NCBI RefSeq assembly: GCF_902686445.1
Contig: NC_062223.1
Coordinates: forward strand, 41,758,998 to 41,822,997
Origin: Sciurus carolinensis
Taxonomy: Eukaryota > Chordata > Mammalia > Rodentia > Sciuridae
Direction: 5' to 3'
DNA length: 64,000 bases
Numbering within the stretch: position 1 is the stretch's first letter; every line of letters begins with the position of its first letter. The notes below the pieces were generated by a model. The model made no database searches and had not been told where the DNA came from. It saw only the letters and a list, made by a program, of their open reading frames with translations. The position numbers were made by a program, and so were the translations under genes. Of this stretch, positions 10,490 to 22,130 are shown piece by piece.

Positions 10490-11008
10490 AGGTTAAAGGC
10501 CCCTCTACCTCTAGGAGTTGCTAATTTAGTAAACAGAATTTTCTTAAAATGAGAAGTAGCCAATACTTTGGTGTAAGTTAGAGCTCTGATGTGGATATCG
10601 TATGCTTGTTACCACTCAAATTTTAAACAAATTTTTAACTAAATATCAGTAGAACATTGCCTTTTCTTTTTAAGAAACAGAATCTTATTAGGAGAAACCA
10701 ATATAGATAATTCTTACTAAATATTCATTTATGGAGGAGGAAATTTTAGATCTTTATTTGACATATGAAACTTGCCATGTCCAGTCTCTAAGATGAAAGT
10801 TGGCCCAATCAAGGCTCCTGTTGAAAGGGTAACCTTTAGGCAGCCCTTTTAGAACTAAGGATACTCACTGAACCTAGGTGTAGCCAATCCACAGATTTGT
10901 CCTATGATACACGTTGACCCCACAAGGTACACTGGGTAAATCAGATTCCATTTCTGGAATGTGAACACACAAATACACACCATTTCAGAGGTATGAATAC
11001 ATATATAT
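10490..11008. other. unassigned sequence
   Basis: No gene or repeat I can name. Confidence 0.4.
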
Positions 11009-11050
11009 AGAGAGAGAGAGAGAAAGAGAGAGAAAGAGAGAGGAAGAGGG
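11009..11050. repeat. (GA)n microsatellite
   Basis: Interrupted GA tract after a short 'atatatata' run. Confidence 0.9.
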
Positions 11051-11898
11051 AGGAGATGGGGTGGGGGGAGCACACGCCTATGTAGAGCAAAGCAAAGTTG
11101 TGATTTTATCTGAATTCTAGATTCTAGAAGCTGCAGGCTGGCTGCCTGTGGACCAGTAAGAGGTATATTACCTGAGACTCTGTTGGACATTTTTTGAATG
11201 ACTTGCCAATATTCAAACATCAGAAAACTTCATGCAAAAAAAATTTTTTTTTTAAACCAATGAATTTGTTGCTTGCCTTGAAAACTCGGGAAACTCTGGA
11301 AGAGCTGGCATTCTCCTGCTGCAGCCTGCAGGCCACAGTAGGCTAACTCAGCAATGCTCTTCTCCCTCTGAGGGAGGACACTCAGTTTCCAGCTTACCTC
11401 AGTTCCGACCACTCCTTGCTTCTCTTGTTTCTGCCCAGCCCACCATTTCCCTGCCACTCCCGATGCAGCTCGAGAGGGGTGCTGGCCAATGTTGGGAGAG
11501 GCCAGAGCTATGAGCAATCAGAAATTATGCAACCAAATGGCAGAGGCTCAAACCAATTTTTCCCCTAGCAAGAGAACCCACTTTTCAAGCAAGACTTTGT
11601 TGGAGTCATAGAATTCGAACACTTCTGAGGTAAAGGAAGCCGTGAGGCAGACAAGGAGGCAGCTGGGCAGCAAGACAGGGAGAGGCAGGGGCCTTCCCTG
11701 CAGCTGTTCTGGACTGAGAACCACCTTTCAGGTCCTGCTCTTTCAGAGGCCTATTGTTCTACTTTTCCTTTGTTCCCTTAACAAGGCCCCTTTACCCGTC
11801 CCCATTACTCATTTCCACCTCCAAAGAGACTAATCAGACCAAGTTCAAGAAGGGTGAAGTGACTTGTCCAAAGTTATACACTAGCAAGAAACTACAGA
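11051..11898. other. unassigned sequence
   Basis: No named repeat. A 95-codon minus frame (11230-11517) and a 121-codon minus frame (10855-11220) lack recognisable domains. Confidence 0.4.
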
Positions 11899-12120
11899 GT
11901 TGGGTGCAGAGGCGCATGCCTGTAATCCCAGTGGCTCGGGAAGGCTGAGGCAGGAGGATCGAGAGTTCAAAACCAGCCTCAGCAAAAGTGAGGCGATGAG
12001 CATCTCAGTGAGACCCTGGCTCCAAATAAAATACAAAATAGGGCTGGGGATGTAGCTCAGTGGTCGAGTGCCCCTGAGTTCAATCCCTGGTATCCCCCCC
12101 CCCAAAAAAAAAGAAAGAAA
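11899..12120 (+). repeat. B1-dID dimer SINE
   Basis: Well-preserved dimer: 'catgcctgtaatcccag', 'aggctgaggcaggaggatcg', 'caaatacaaaatag'-type linker, then 'gctggggatgtagctcagtg' and 'gagttcaatccctgg', with an A-rich tail. A relatively young copy. Confidence 0.95.
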
Positions 12121-13049
12121 GAGCAGAGTAGGGGACCCCTGCTACCAATCTAGTATCCCTCTCTTGGTCTGATTAACTGCTCCCATCTCTGAATAATAAT
12201 GCAAATGTCTTCAGTTTATAGAATTATGGTATCATTCAATGCCTTAGGGTCTGGCACCCCATAGATGTGAAACTGTCTGCTAAATTTATGCATTGAATGT
12301 CTGACGTCCAGTGCAGACCACCTTCCACAAGGCTGCAATGTCCTTGATGTCTCATGCCATGTCATAAAATTATTCCAACAAAAAAGTCATCCTGGCCTCC
12401 TATACATGTTTATTCTTTTACAGATGGAAAACAGGAGACCCTGAAAATCTAAGATCCTTTGTTGTTGCCTAAGACAGAGCTTATGAGGAGCACAGAGAGG
12501 GCTCCCAGTGACGTGAGCACTAGAACTCAGTTGTTCAGGTCCTCGGAACTGCAGTCCTAGGCAAAGTTAATGTGGTTGCTCATGATCAGTGCCAATCTAG
12601 ATATGAAACTTGCATCAGCGTTCCGTATATGTCCACAGCACGGCACCAGCCATAAAACAGGACCATCTGAGAAACAAGTTCAACCTCTGATCTGACACCA
12701 GGGTGTGAAATCAGTGACCTTTGGTACAGCAGGAAGATTTAGCACACAAATGGAAAAAGCTTGCCTTCCTTCTGTCCTCCTTTCAACATCCAGTAGAAAA
12801 ACTGAGTGCCTTGAAGCTTGGGATTTTGGGGGGAAGAGAAGGTAGTTTAGGGAACATAAACAAAAACAGAATTATTTTGGTCTCTGTTATACTCTTCTTG
12901 ATAGCAATGGGGACTTTCTAGTATGTTCGTTTTTACTATCTTGCCTTTTGATTTTATGGAGTGTCTTTCCTCCATTCTAAAGGGACTGATATTTAATTAA
13001 ATCTGAATGTATTTTGAGAATAACTTGAATAAGCAATCTTAAAGGTGAA
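12121..13049. other. mostly unassigned; MIR-like patch near 12405-12510
   Basis: A weak antisense MIR is suggested by 'ttttacagatggaaaacagg' near 12417. Otherwise no gene or repeat is recognised. Confidence 0.35.
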
Positions 13050-13618
13050 AAGAAATTAGGTGGTCTTACATGAACTTTCCTTGGATAATCCAAAATTTAA
13101 TGACCCCTTTCCACAATGTCAAGTCAGGTGGGTGGTCAGCAAATATCGGCTGGTCACTGATTTGCATCAAATACTACAGATGCCAACAGTGAATCAAAGG
13201 ACAGGACCCTACCTTCCAGGAGCAGAAGACAAAACAATTGACATGGAAGGAAATACTCAAAGATCATTTCAAGCACTGATCCATGCTATGAAGAGGACAA
13301 AGTAGACACTAGAGTGGAAGGAAGAGACACACTCCATCCGATGCTATGAGGGACCGTCTCCCGGGGAAGACGACTCAGGGGTAAGACTTAAATGATGAAA
13401 CAGCTACAGGGACAGAGGGTCCCTGAGTTGGTAAGAGGCTGGGCAAGTTAGAGTGGGGGAAGGAAGGACCACATGGTTGAAGCAGGGCAAATAAATGGAG
13501 GGGGAACCAAGATGAGGTCTGAGGAACAGATCAAGGGCAGATCTGATAGGACCCTGCAGGTCATGGTGAATAACTGGCCACCATGAGAAGGCCTTGGTGG
13601 GTTTTGGGTGATGCATGG
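13050..13618 (-). mobile_element. L2 LINE, antisense, first part
   Basis: Follows the complement of the L2 3' region in order: 'ggaccctaccttccaggagc', 'catgctatgaagaggacaaa', 'agacttaaatgatgaaac', 'gataggaccctgcaggtcat', 'ccatgagaaggccttggtgg'. It stops at an LTR insertion and resumes at about 14907. Confidence 0.7.
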
Positions 13619-13976
13619 TGTGGATCTTGAGTGTTCCCCAAAGGTTCATGTGGTTAAGGCTTGGTACCCAGTGCGGTGCTATTGGGCTTAGTGTGGTGCT
13701 AAGAGGTGGGACCTAATGGGAGGTCCTTGGGTGACTGAGGTCATGTCCTGAAAGGGGATTGTGGGACTTCAGTTCCTTGCTCTTTCTCTCTTTCATTTCC
13801 CAGCCATGAAGTGAGCATTTTGCCTTGCCGTATGCTGTTGCCATCATCTCATACCTTGCCACAAGCCCAAAAGCAATGGTGTCAACCAAGGAAACCATGA
13901 GCCAAAATAAACCTTTTCTCTCTGTAAGTCAACTGTTTCAGGCCTTTGTTATAGTGACAGAACACTGACTAACACA
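13619..13976 (+). mobile_element. MaLR (MST-type) solo LTR inserted in L2
   Basis: Begins TG and ends CA ('tgtggatcttgagtgttccc' to 'cactgactaacaca'). It has the class's 'aagaggtgggacctaatggg' block, and 'ccaaaataaacc' supplies the AATAAA. Noncoding solo LTR with no internal region. Confidence 0.85.
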
Positions 13977-13987
13977 GATAGGAAGTA

Positions 13988-14904
13988 CAGTGGTCCTTCT
14001 TAAGTGTGGTTTCACTTTCCATGGTCGAAAAATATTAAATAGGAAATTCCAGAAATAAACAATTCATAAATTTTAGATGGCACAGATCATTTTGAGTAAC
14101 ATAGTGAAATGTAGAATTCTCCTGCTCCATTTCACCCAGTATCCATCCTATAAGTACTACTCGTCCATTAGTCACTTAGCAGCTGGCTCTGTTATCACAT
14201 GGACAGTTACTGCTCATGTTCAAGAAGCTCTTGGCCCAAAGCACAAGAGCAGTGATGATGGCTATTTGAATATGCCAAAGAGAGGCCATAAAGTGTTTCC
14301 TTTAAGAGAAGAGACAGAAATTCTCAACCCTAATGGGGAAAGAAAAAAAAAAAACTGTATGATGAGGTTGCTAAGATCTACAGTAAATATGAATCTTCTG
14401 TCTGTGAACTTCTAAAGAAAAGAGCAAAAATTATGTTTATTTGCTGCTGTACCTCAAACCGCAAAAGTTATGGCCACAGTGTGTGTCAAGTGCTTAGTTA
14501 AGATGGAAAAGGGATTTGAGTTTGTAGGTGGAAGACAAAACAGAAAACATGTCCCAACTGACAACAATGTGTGACCAGAAAGCCTTGAGCCCATAGGAAG
14601 ACTTTGGCAAGGGACCCCTAAGTTGAGTGACACTAAGCCATTTACTGCAAGAAAGGACTGGTTACACAGATTCAGGAATAGCTTTGGACTGAAAAATATA
14701 AAAATTATGTGAGAAGCTGTATCTGCCAACAAAGAAGCTGCTGCCTCATTTCTGGCAGAGATGAAGAATTGACTAAGGAGAAAGGAAACCATCCATAGCT
14801 AGTCTTCGATTATGACAAAACCACAGGGTTCAGTACTATCAGTGCTTTCCAGAATCTTCTGGTATCTCGGAACAGGTCCCCAGCAGATAATGGGGGACTA
14901 CTCT
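13988..14904 (+). mobile_element. Tigger1-type DNA transposon, internally deleted
   Basis: Starts with 'cagtggtccttcttaagtg' after a TA and ends '..gataatgggggactactc' before a TA. The interior keeps degraded transposase-region sequence ('gcacaagagcagtgatgatg', 'ttatggccacagtgtgtgtc') with stops and a poly-A interruption at about 14340. About 0.9 kb against roughly 2.4 kb for a full element, so inactive. Confidence 0.88.
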
Positions 14905-14906
14905 TA

Positions 14907-15145
14907 TGCAATCTGATTTCTGCTTTAGAAAGAGCCCAGTGACTGATGTGTGATAGATGAACTAGAAAAGGGTAGAAGTGAGAACCGGGATCCCTTTAAG
15001 GAGGTGGTTATGGTAGAACGGGGAAGACATTATATGATACATGACTAGCTTCGGAGCAATGATGACTTTGATCCATTATAGAATCGGAACTGATAGGATT
15101 TTATGATGAATTGGGTGTGCAAGGAAAGTTAAGTGGGTATGGGTG
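14907..15145 (-). mobile_element. L2 LINE, antisense, second part
   Basis: Continues the L2 order broken at 13618: 'aatctgatttctgctttaga', then 'aactgataggattttatgatg' and 'ggaaagttaagtgggtatgg'. Position and orientation fit one L2 copy split by the two younger elements. Confidence 0.6.
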
Positions 15146-15152
15146 AAGTTTT

Positions 15153-15180
15153 GTTGTTGTTGTTGTTGTTGTTGTTGTTG
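15153..15180. repeat. (TTG)n microsatellite
   Basis: Nine or ten perfect GTT units. Confidence 0.95.
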
Positions 15181-15849
15181 GAGCAACAGTGGATGGTCAC
15201 AATGTTAGCTCAGCACGTATTTAATCCATCACCACACTGGACTGAATGGAAACTATTCCAAATAATACAGAAAGTTACCCCCTGTACCCCCACAAAAGTG
15301 TTTTAATCTTTCTCAGTCATTACAGGAGACATTTGGGCATACCCTTCTCGGTCAGACCCCCTTCTCCAGGAATGATCCCATACCTCTGACTCTTCAGGGT
15401 GAAGCAGTGCATTGTCCCATGATATGTATCAAGTTTGCCCATCAGAACCCCCTTAAAGAACTGAAGCGAAGGGTCTCACAGAGTATGCAAGATGAGTGGC
15501 CTCCTGGCTTTATCCTGTCCCAGCCGAAGTGGCTCCACATTCTCCGGGGTTCCTGGCACACTCACAGTCCCATCACCTCTCTGCCATGAGGTCATCAGGA
15601 CTAGCCTCTTATGACCTTCCTCCCTGTTGCTGCCAATCAACACAAAAAGCCAGGGTAAACAAGGTTCTCTCGACCCCCTTAGATTGTCACCACTGTGTCC
15701 TTCTCTTCTATACCCTTTTCTAACCTGTCTCTCAGCCCATAACGATTCTCAAAAAAACATTCTGTTGTGTTCACTGGAACCCATTATCCATCACCAGCAA
15801 AATCCCCTAGACTGCAACTACTTATTGGAACATTTCTATGGCTTTTTGA
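15181..15849. other. unassigned pyrimidine-rich sequence
   Basis: Overlapping plus frames (15407-15905) lack recognisable domains. Possibly an old LINE remnant but not assignable. Confidence 0.35.
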
Positions 15850-16577
15850 TCCTAACTCAGTGGTGCTCAAACAGTTTGATTCCAGAACACTCAAAAATGA
15901 GATGAGCCAGGCGTGGTGGCACATGCCTATAATTCCAGCAACTTGGGAGGCTGAGGCGGGAAGATCACCAAGTTCAAAGCCAGCCTCAGTAACTGAGCAA
16001 GGCCCTAAACCACTTAGTGAGACCCTATCTTAAAAATTAAAAAGGGCTGGGGATGTGGCTTAGTGGTTAAGCATCTCTGGGTTCAATTCCTGGTACCAAA
16101 TACATATATATATATATACACACACACACACATATATATATAAAAGATTCCAAGGAGTTTTTATTTGTGTAAGTTATATCTGTCAATACTCATTGCATTT
16201 AATATTAAAAATTAAAATTAACTTATTAACTATAAAAATCACAATATAAAATCATCACATACTGTATGAAAAATAACTACATCTTCCAATCAATAGAAAT
16301 GTATCAGAAAGAATGGCATGTCCATCTCAGCAAATCTCTTTAGCATCTGGCTTAAAAGACAGTTGAATTCTTTCTATTTTGACATTCAGTCCCTTACATT
16401 ATCGTGTCTCACATCACCTCAGGAAGGACCGAATACTTGTGGAAAAAATGAGGATGGAAAAGGTGAATACTCTTTTAATATTTCTGTGAAACAGTTGTGG
16501 TGTTGGTGGGTGTCTGATGGGGTTCTGGAGACTCCCTGTGAACCCCGAACCACACTTTGAGAACCACAGTTCTAACT
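15850..16577. mobile_element. hAT DNA transposon with 8-bp target duplication
   Basis: Terminal inverted repeats CAGTGGTGCTCAAAC (15858) and TTTGAGAACCACAG (ending 16569). Flanking 8-mers TCCTAACT (15850-15857) and TTCTAACT (16570-16577) differ by one base and fit the 8-bp duplication of hAT transposases. The interior is AT-rich and is interrupted by a B1-dID SINE. No transposase frame. A related copy lies at 24630-25350. Confidence 0.88.
15904..16143 (+). repeat. B1-dID SINE inside the hAT element
   Basis: 'gccaggcgtggtggcacatg', 'cttgggaggctgaggcggga', then the ID part 'gggctggggatgtggcttag', ending in a (TA)(CA)(TA) tail at 16103-16143. Confidence 0.93.
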
Positions 16578-18105
16578 GAACGCGGGCTCTGCCCTGAGGG
16601 CCCATCTCCCCAGGTCCTCTCAGATGGTGGGGATTTCTCTCCTTCACTCTGTGTGTCCCTGAACTGAAGGGTAGAGTGTCCGTCTTCCTTGTTAGTTTTG
16701 CCCCTGCCAGACCACAGTCCCTCCCTAGAAATTCCCAGGAAACCATCAGACTCTTCTACTCACTATCTCCCCTTGTTGTGGTCACTGGAGACTCCTGGGC
16801 TGTCTTCCTCTTTCTTCCTGGGTTGTTTGTCACTCTGGTTTTATGGTCACTCTCTTAAACATTGCTCCTGTCATAATTCTTGCTGGTTTCAGTATCCATG
16901 GAAAAATCTTCCCAATATCCTGGCAACTGAGATCCTTGACCTCTGCCCCAGTGATCTTATCCTCCAACTATAGTCAGCACTTATTCTCGTGGTCGGGCCT
17001 TACCTTGCCATTTCCTAATGACACCTTCCCGCACTCTCTAACCACACCTTCCATCTTTCCAGGTAGCTCCCTCTAGTACTCTGAGCCCCATTAACCTTCA
17101 TCTCCCCTAGGGTACTGCACCTTATCCCACAGCTGCTCACCCAACTCCTGGTCCTGCTTCCTGCCTCACCTGGATGAGATTCCACTATTATATGAACACC
17201 CTCATGTGCATTGTGGACTCCCTTGCTCCTTAGTTCACACTGCTGCATTTGCTTTGATAAGTCAAAGCCTTGTCTAGACAGATTCTCTTCTTACTCCATC
17301 CCTGTGTACACCCTGGTCCAGACATGACTGAAAAAATTCATACAAACTCGCTGCCTCATTTTACTTTAAATTCAACTCACACCCTCCTGGGCCCCAATGT
17401 CCCTCAGCACCCACTCGTATGTCTCTAGTCTTTCCACATTCCCCTTTCCTATCATCTTTTTTTAACCATCCAAATTTTCTCCCATATCCTCACTCTCACT
17501 TGAGACCCTTCCCTTCCCTCTTTGCATGAGAATATAAGAACATCTTACTACAAATTCCATGGGCTGCCACTGCCGTTCCTATTCACCCACTAGAATCTAG
17601 AGCCCTGCTCTGCTACCTTCCTGTCACTGGGAAGGAATGGCCTGGACCAAATCTGAGGCCAACCTTCCTTTGTGCACCAGATCCTGTCCTGTCCTTTCTT
17701 CTTCCCCTCCCATGTGGTGCATGCGGGATCTCCCTCTATGCTACCAGTGTGTTTAGAGTAAAAGACTCGAGTTAGCCATGGTCATTATCCCTAATTTTTC
17801 TTTTCTTTTTCTTTCTTTGCTCCATCCATGAAAGAATTCTCAGGTAGTGAGGATCCCACAGCAAAAGTCAAACAACCAGGTGTGCACACCCAGAGACAGA
17901 GATAGGAAGGCGAGGAGAAAGCAGTTCCTGGTCCCCACTCCCAGGAAGCCTGACTTGGCCTTGTTTCTCTGAAAGGCCCTTTTTATTTGAGGTAGTGGGG
18001 TCCAAGGTTCAGGTAAAACTGACTTTCAAATCCCAGAATAGTCATCTCTTCTTGCATGAATCAAACCTTATAGTTAATAAATGCTTCCTATAGGGACTAA
18101 ACTTC
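16578..18105. other. unassigned pyrimidine-rich sequence, possible old LINE
   Basis: Long CT-rich stretch with phrases such as 'gatccttgacctctgcccca' and 'caccttccatctttccagg', reminiscent of ancient LINE coding DNA. I cannot place it in a family. Short frames here show no known domain. Confidence 0.3.
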
Positions 18106-18270
18106 AACTTTCAATTGAGATCTCCATTCGAGTGCAGTTCCTTTCCACTGGACTCACTGTGGTCTCAGTTGCGGAAACTACCTGTCTCTTGGTGATTCTA
18201 TGAGACCTAAATAAGGTATTATGAGAGCTTAGTGTACTATCTGCTATGGTGTTTGGCACAAGGTAGTTCA

Positions 18271-18289
18271 TTTTTTTTTTTTTTTTTTT
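18271..18289. repeat. poly(T) tract
   Basis: 19 T. No retro-element is recognised attached to it. Confidence 0.9.
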
Positions 18290-18805
18290 AGATAGCAAAA
18301 GAAAAAGAATTAGGCACAACATTCAAAACAAGAAATTTTTGTACATTTATTGCCCATAATGTTTGTTTCCCCTAAATAACCCCAGTTCCTTTATAGCAAA
18401 GTCTATTAATATGCCCTATTCTTACTTTGATTAACATACATTTTAGCCTGTCTTTATACTTTCACATGAATTGTAATACTGTACACTATTGAATATAAAA
18501 GAAACTTCAATAAGTAGCCCATGAATATGGAAATAAAAAAGGTAATCTTGAAAGTAAAGCTTAGCATTTGTACCCTGCCCACAGGGAGGAGAAAATATAA
18601 TAAGGAGAATAATCACACAGCTATAGCATGAACCATGACAAAAGATGCTAATCTGCATTGGATATATACAGAGGTAAATGAGATAAATGAGAATAAGTAA
18701 GAATATATTTTTATTTACTGTCTGGGAAAGAGAGGGAGAAGAAAGGAAGGAAAAAAGGACTTCTGAAATCTGTGAAAGTCTTCTGGCAAGGATTGTTCAT
18801 CCAGG
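18290..18805. other. unassigned AT-rich sequence
   Basis: No gene or named repeat seen. Confidence 0.4.
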
Positions 18806-19294
18806 TGTCACAACCACAGTCCAGCTGTGGCAGGGCAATGGGACAGGTTGCCGAGAGACCAAATACCTAGAGACGGCACACGGCAACACAAGGCTTGATT
18901 GAGATGTGCTTATGGGAAAGGCCCAGTGACCATAGGCTGAACTGACAGCACCTCCGTCCCTCGCTCTGCTCTGCCAAGCAGAGCCTCTTTCCCTCAATGC
19001 CCTCAGTACAGCCGAGGCAGCTGGCCGGATGGGTGACCTGGATCCTCTCCACAGTGCCCTCAATTTCATGCCTATCACCTCTGAGAAAAGGGTTTCATAT
19101 GTTTGGTTGCAGAAATGTGACATCATCAGCATTAGCTTGCTTAGTTTGCTTGTCTGACCAGCATCCCAAGGAGCAATTGTCCTGATGCACATGCAAGAAT
19201 GTAGCTTTCTAGAGATAACGTGAAGCTGCCCTAGGTCCCAGTGTGTAGGAGAAAGCCAGCATCCTTTGAGATAATGTGTCTCTGGACATTCCAA
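18806..19294 (-). mobile_element. possible solo LTR of an endogenous retrovirus
   Basis: Read on the minus strand it would end in '..ggttgtgaca', with a degenerate polyadenylation hexamer in 'tctcaatcaagccttgt', which resembles an R-U5 boundary. A stop-free 165-codon minus frame crosses it but shows no domain and is probably a by-product of LTR composition. No partner LTR or target duplication was found. Confidence 0.35.
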
Positions 19295-19800
19295 TCCAGA
19301 CCTGCTCTCGTTGTTCCCTTAACTTGACTAGGTTTGGAGAACAGAAAGAGGGCATTCAGGGACATGGTTTCACTGACACCTCCACCCTTTTTAAAATACA
19401 CTAAGGTCTATGGCCAAGGAGCCTGATCAAAAGTCTCTCAGGCAGTCTGGGTCTCTTACCTCAGAGTCAAAGCCCTCTGAGCGCTAATTTAGTGTCTTGA
19501 GTACCATAATACACCCACAAGGTACCTCCAATACCTAGTAAACTTTGCTAACTAAATTCTCTAGAGACTGATGTATACATTAATATACTAATGTATGCAT
19601 GGATAATCAGTGATATTGGTTTCTAGGAATCTCTGCCTAGAATCACATTTATAAATTATTTCTTTAGGTGAGAGAGATACCATTCATAGGAAATGCATTC
19701 TTTTCCATTTTAATCTAAATCTTCCTTTACAAAATGGAATTCATGTTATACTTTAAGCACTCAATATGCCTCCCTCCCCTTTTTCCTCCCTTCCCCCCCT
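19295..19800. other. unassigned sequence
   Basis: No gene or named repeat seen. Confidence 0.4.
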
Positions 19801-19815
19801 GTCTGTCTCTCTATG

Positions 19816-19896
<81 letters not shown>
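19801..19896. repeat. (TC)n then (CA)n compound microsatellite
   Basis: Interrupted TC/CTGT tract (19801-19864) and about 16 CA units (19865-19896). Confidence 0.95.
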
Positions 19897-19898
<2 letters not shown>

Positions 19899-20004
19899 TA
19901 TGAAATGCATATGCAACAATTACAACTGATATGAACATTAATCTAGGAGAGACAATGTGCTGAAACGGTGTGAGGAACTTTGCAAGCAGAACCTCACTCC
20001 TCAT

Positions 20005-20115
20005 ACAATGCTATAAACAGGTGCTAGTACCACCCCCATTTTACAGAACAAGAAGTTGAGGTTAAAAGAAATGGTTCAGTCCTTTTCCAAGGTCATACAG
20101 CCTGTCATAGGTAAA
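20005..20115 (-). repeat. MIR SINE
   Basis: Antisense MIR: 'cccattttacagaacaagaa', 'ccaaggtcatacagcctgtc'. Confidence 0.7.
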
Positions 20116-20193
20116 AATAACCACAAATTACACAGTTTTCTTTCACTTTGTTAGTACTTTCCCAATTTCAATCATCGTGACTTCTCAATTTAG

Positions 20194-20367
20194 GAAGAGG
20201 AAGTTACCGAGCTCTTGGGGGAAGATAAGCATGCTCTTTCATCCACTTTTCGACTGGATGTAGGCAATCAGGAAAAATCTACAGAGCAGAAAGCGAGCAG
20301 AGCAAAGATGCCCCTTCCTGGGGGAACAACTGCACCCCGCAATGCTGGTGTGACCAACTCAGTCAAG
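20194..20367 (+). CDS. candidate internal exon, unidentified
   Basis: A stop-free 58-codon segment (174 nt, divisible by three) begins directly after a 'ttctcaatttag' acceptor and ends at 'gtcaag' before a GTGAGC donor. Its composition is hydrophilic (EEEVTELLGEDK at the start, GVTNSVK at the end), and an internal ATG with A at -3 lies at 20308-20310. I do not recognise the protein. The frame stays open past the donor to 20529, so chance is a real alternative. No neighbouring exon was found. Confidence 0.2.
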
Positions 20368-20529
20368 GTGAGCCACCCCGGCCGAGTGCCTGGCCACCCT
20401 TTACAAAGGACTCTCTGTTCTTTCTCTGGCTTTAACTGGGGGCAGTTCTTGTCTGACCTGGACACAGACCCGTCCATCACTCAGCGTCTGCTTTGTTCCT
20501 GCTCCTCCACATCCCACTCAGGTTACTAG

Positions 20530-21155
20530 AGTTTAAATGTTTCGGCCTGGCTTTCATCAATAACGTCCAGCTAGCCCTCCTAGATGGACATTTCTAAGAT
20601 GGGATAATACTGCAGGGTGCCTCTTGTGTTACCGGAGAAAGTCTCTTTCATCAAATAATTTTCAGAAAGACAGCATGCAAAATCATAGTATGCAATAGTA
20701 TATTAAGACTTTGGAGGTGGTCTGCAGAAAACAAACTCGCAATAATTATTTTTTTCATAAAATACTAGTATGAGCTTAAGGAAACGGCACCCTATAGAAC
20801 ACAACTGGGGAAATGTGTTCAGACAAAAAGACTTCCATGTCAGTGAAATTTGCTTTGAAAAAGGCCCAGGACTGTATAAGATCAAGAGGAGATCTTAATT
20901 GAGTATACTTGGTGGATTCTGCTTTCTGCTTTTTAATTTCCTGGATGACTAGTTTGCTGATAGTATCCCAAATTTACAGAGGAAAAAAAATATATCCGTG
21001 CTTTACTTTGCACTGCGGAAACAGAATGAGTGACCTTGAACAATCATTCCCTGTGTCCTGCTCAAGTGCTGCATAGTTAAGAACCAGCCACATCCTCCAG
21101 GGGAGGGCAAGATGAGACCTAATCTAGATGTGATCAAAGGACATTTGAGAGTAAA
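20530..21155. other. unassigned sequence
   Basis: No gene or named repeat seen. Confidence 0.4.
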
Positions 21156-21159
21156 TTAG

Positions 21160-21300
21160 CATGAGCAGTCATTGCTTACTGAATGCACACTATGTCCCAG
21201 GCACCAGCCCAGGCCCCCAGCGGACAGTAACCACTTAATTTTCACAGCCTGCCCATAATGCAGCAGCACTGACCATCAGGGACATCCAGAGCCTCATGCC
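21160..21300 (-). repeat. MIR SINE remnant
   Basis: Antisense MIR 5' part: 'gcacactatgtcccaggcac' and 'cacttaattttcacagcctg'. Confidence 0.6.
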
Positions 21301-21604
21301 ATGTCTCCACCAGGTAGCTACTCAATGAAGGCTCCTGAAAAGATGGAAGGCAGAGAAACAGGAAACCAACTGGGCTCTGGCCATGTTAACTTGCCCAACA
21401 TCACACCTCCACAAGAAGAGCAGACCTCAGACACAGAGCAGTTGAGCTTCTGGCTCCATGACTAGCTGCCAAGCTTCGTGGTAAGTAGCACAAGGATCTG
21501 GCCACGTGTCTCAGTGGTTAACTTTGGTCAGAGTATAACTTGCATAATCAAAATTGCTGTGTTTATGTGGCACTTTGTTTTTGAGGGTCTAACAAGGACA
21601 ATTG

Positions 21605-21790
21605 ATAAAATGTACTGAGCACTTACTAAGTGCCAAGCATCACACTAACTTTACAGTGCTCGTTCCCCACAACCATCCTAAGAAACAGGTAATAATTAGA
21701 ACCTATATTCCAGATGAGGAAACTAAGGAGCAGAGACGTCAGGGGAGTTGGCCTCTAAGGGGGGAATCGGGTCTTGAACTGAAGCAATTT
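21605..21790 (-). repeat. MIR SINE
   Basis: Nearly full antisense MIR: 'gagcacttactaagtgccaa', 'ccacaaccatcctaagaaac', 'cagatgaggaaactaaggag', then 'atcgggtcttgaact'. Confidence 0.85.
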
Positions 21791-21909
21791 GACCCCCCCC
21801 TCTTTTTTCACTCTTAGTCTGGTGGCAGACACTCTGACAGAAAGGAAGGATAGAGACAAGGACTCTACCCCCAACTGGAAAATTAAACATGTACATTTTA
21901 TTAATTTAA

Positions 21910-22130
21910 TTTTTTAAAATGCTTACTATGCATAGTTCTAAGTACACCACAAATATCATCTCATTTTATTCTACTAAATTAATTAACAATACCATAGGGC
22001 CACTACTACTGCTATTAGTATTCCTGTTTCACAGATGAGGGAACGGAGGCACTGAGAGTAAAGCAACTTGTCTAAAGTCGCACAGCAAGTGTCAGAGCTA
22101 AGAGTCAAACCCAGGCGTCCTGCCTCCCTG
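21910..22130 (-). repeat. MIR SINE
   Basis: Antisense MIR: 'atatcatctcattttattct', 'cacagatgagggaacggagg', 'agtcgcacagcaagtgtcag', 'tcaaacccaggcg'. Confidence 0.88.
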
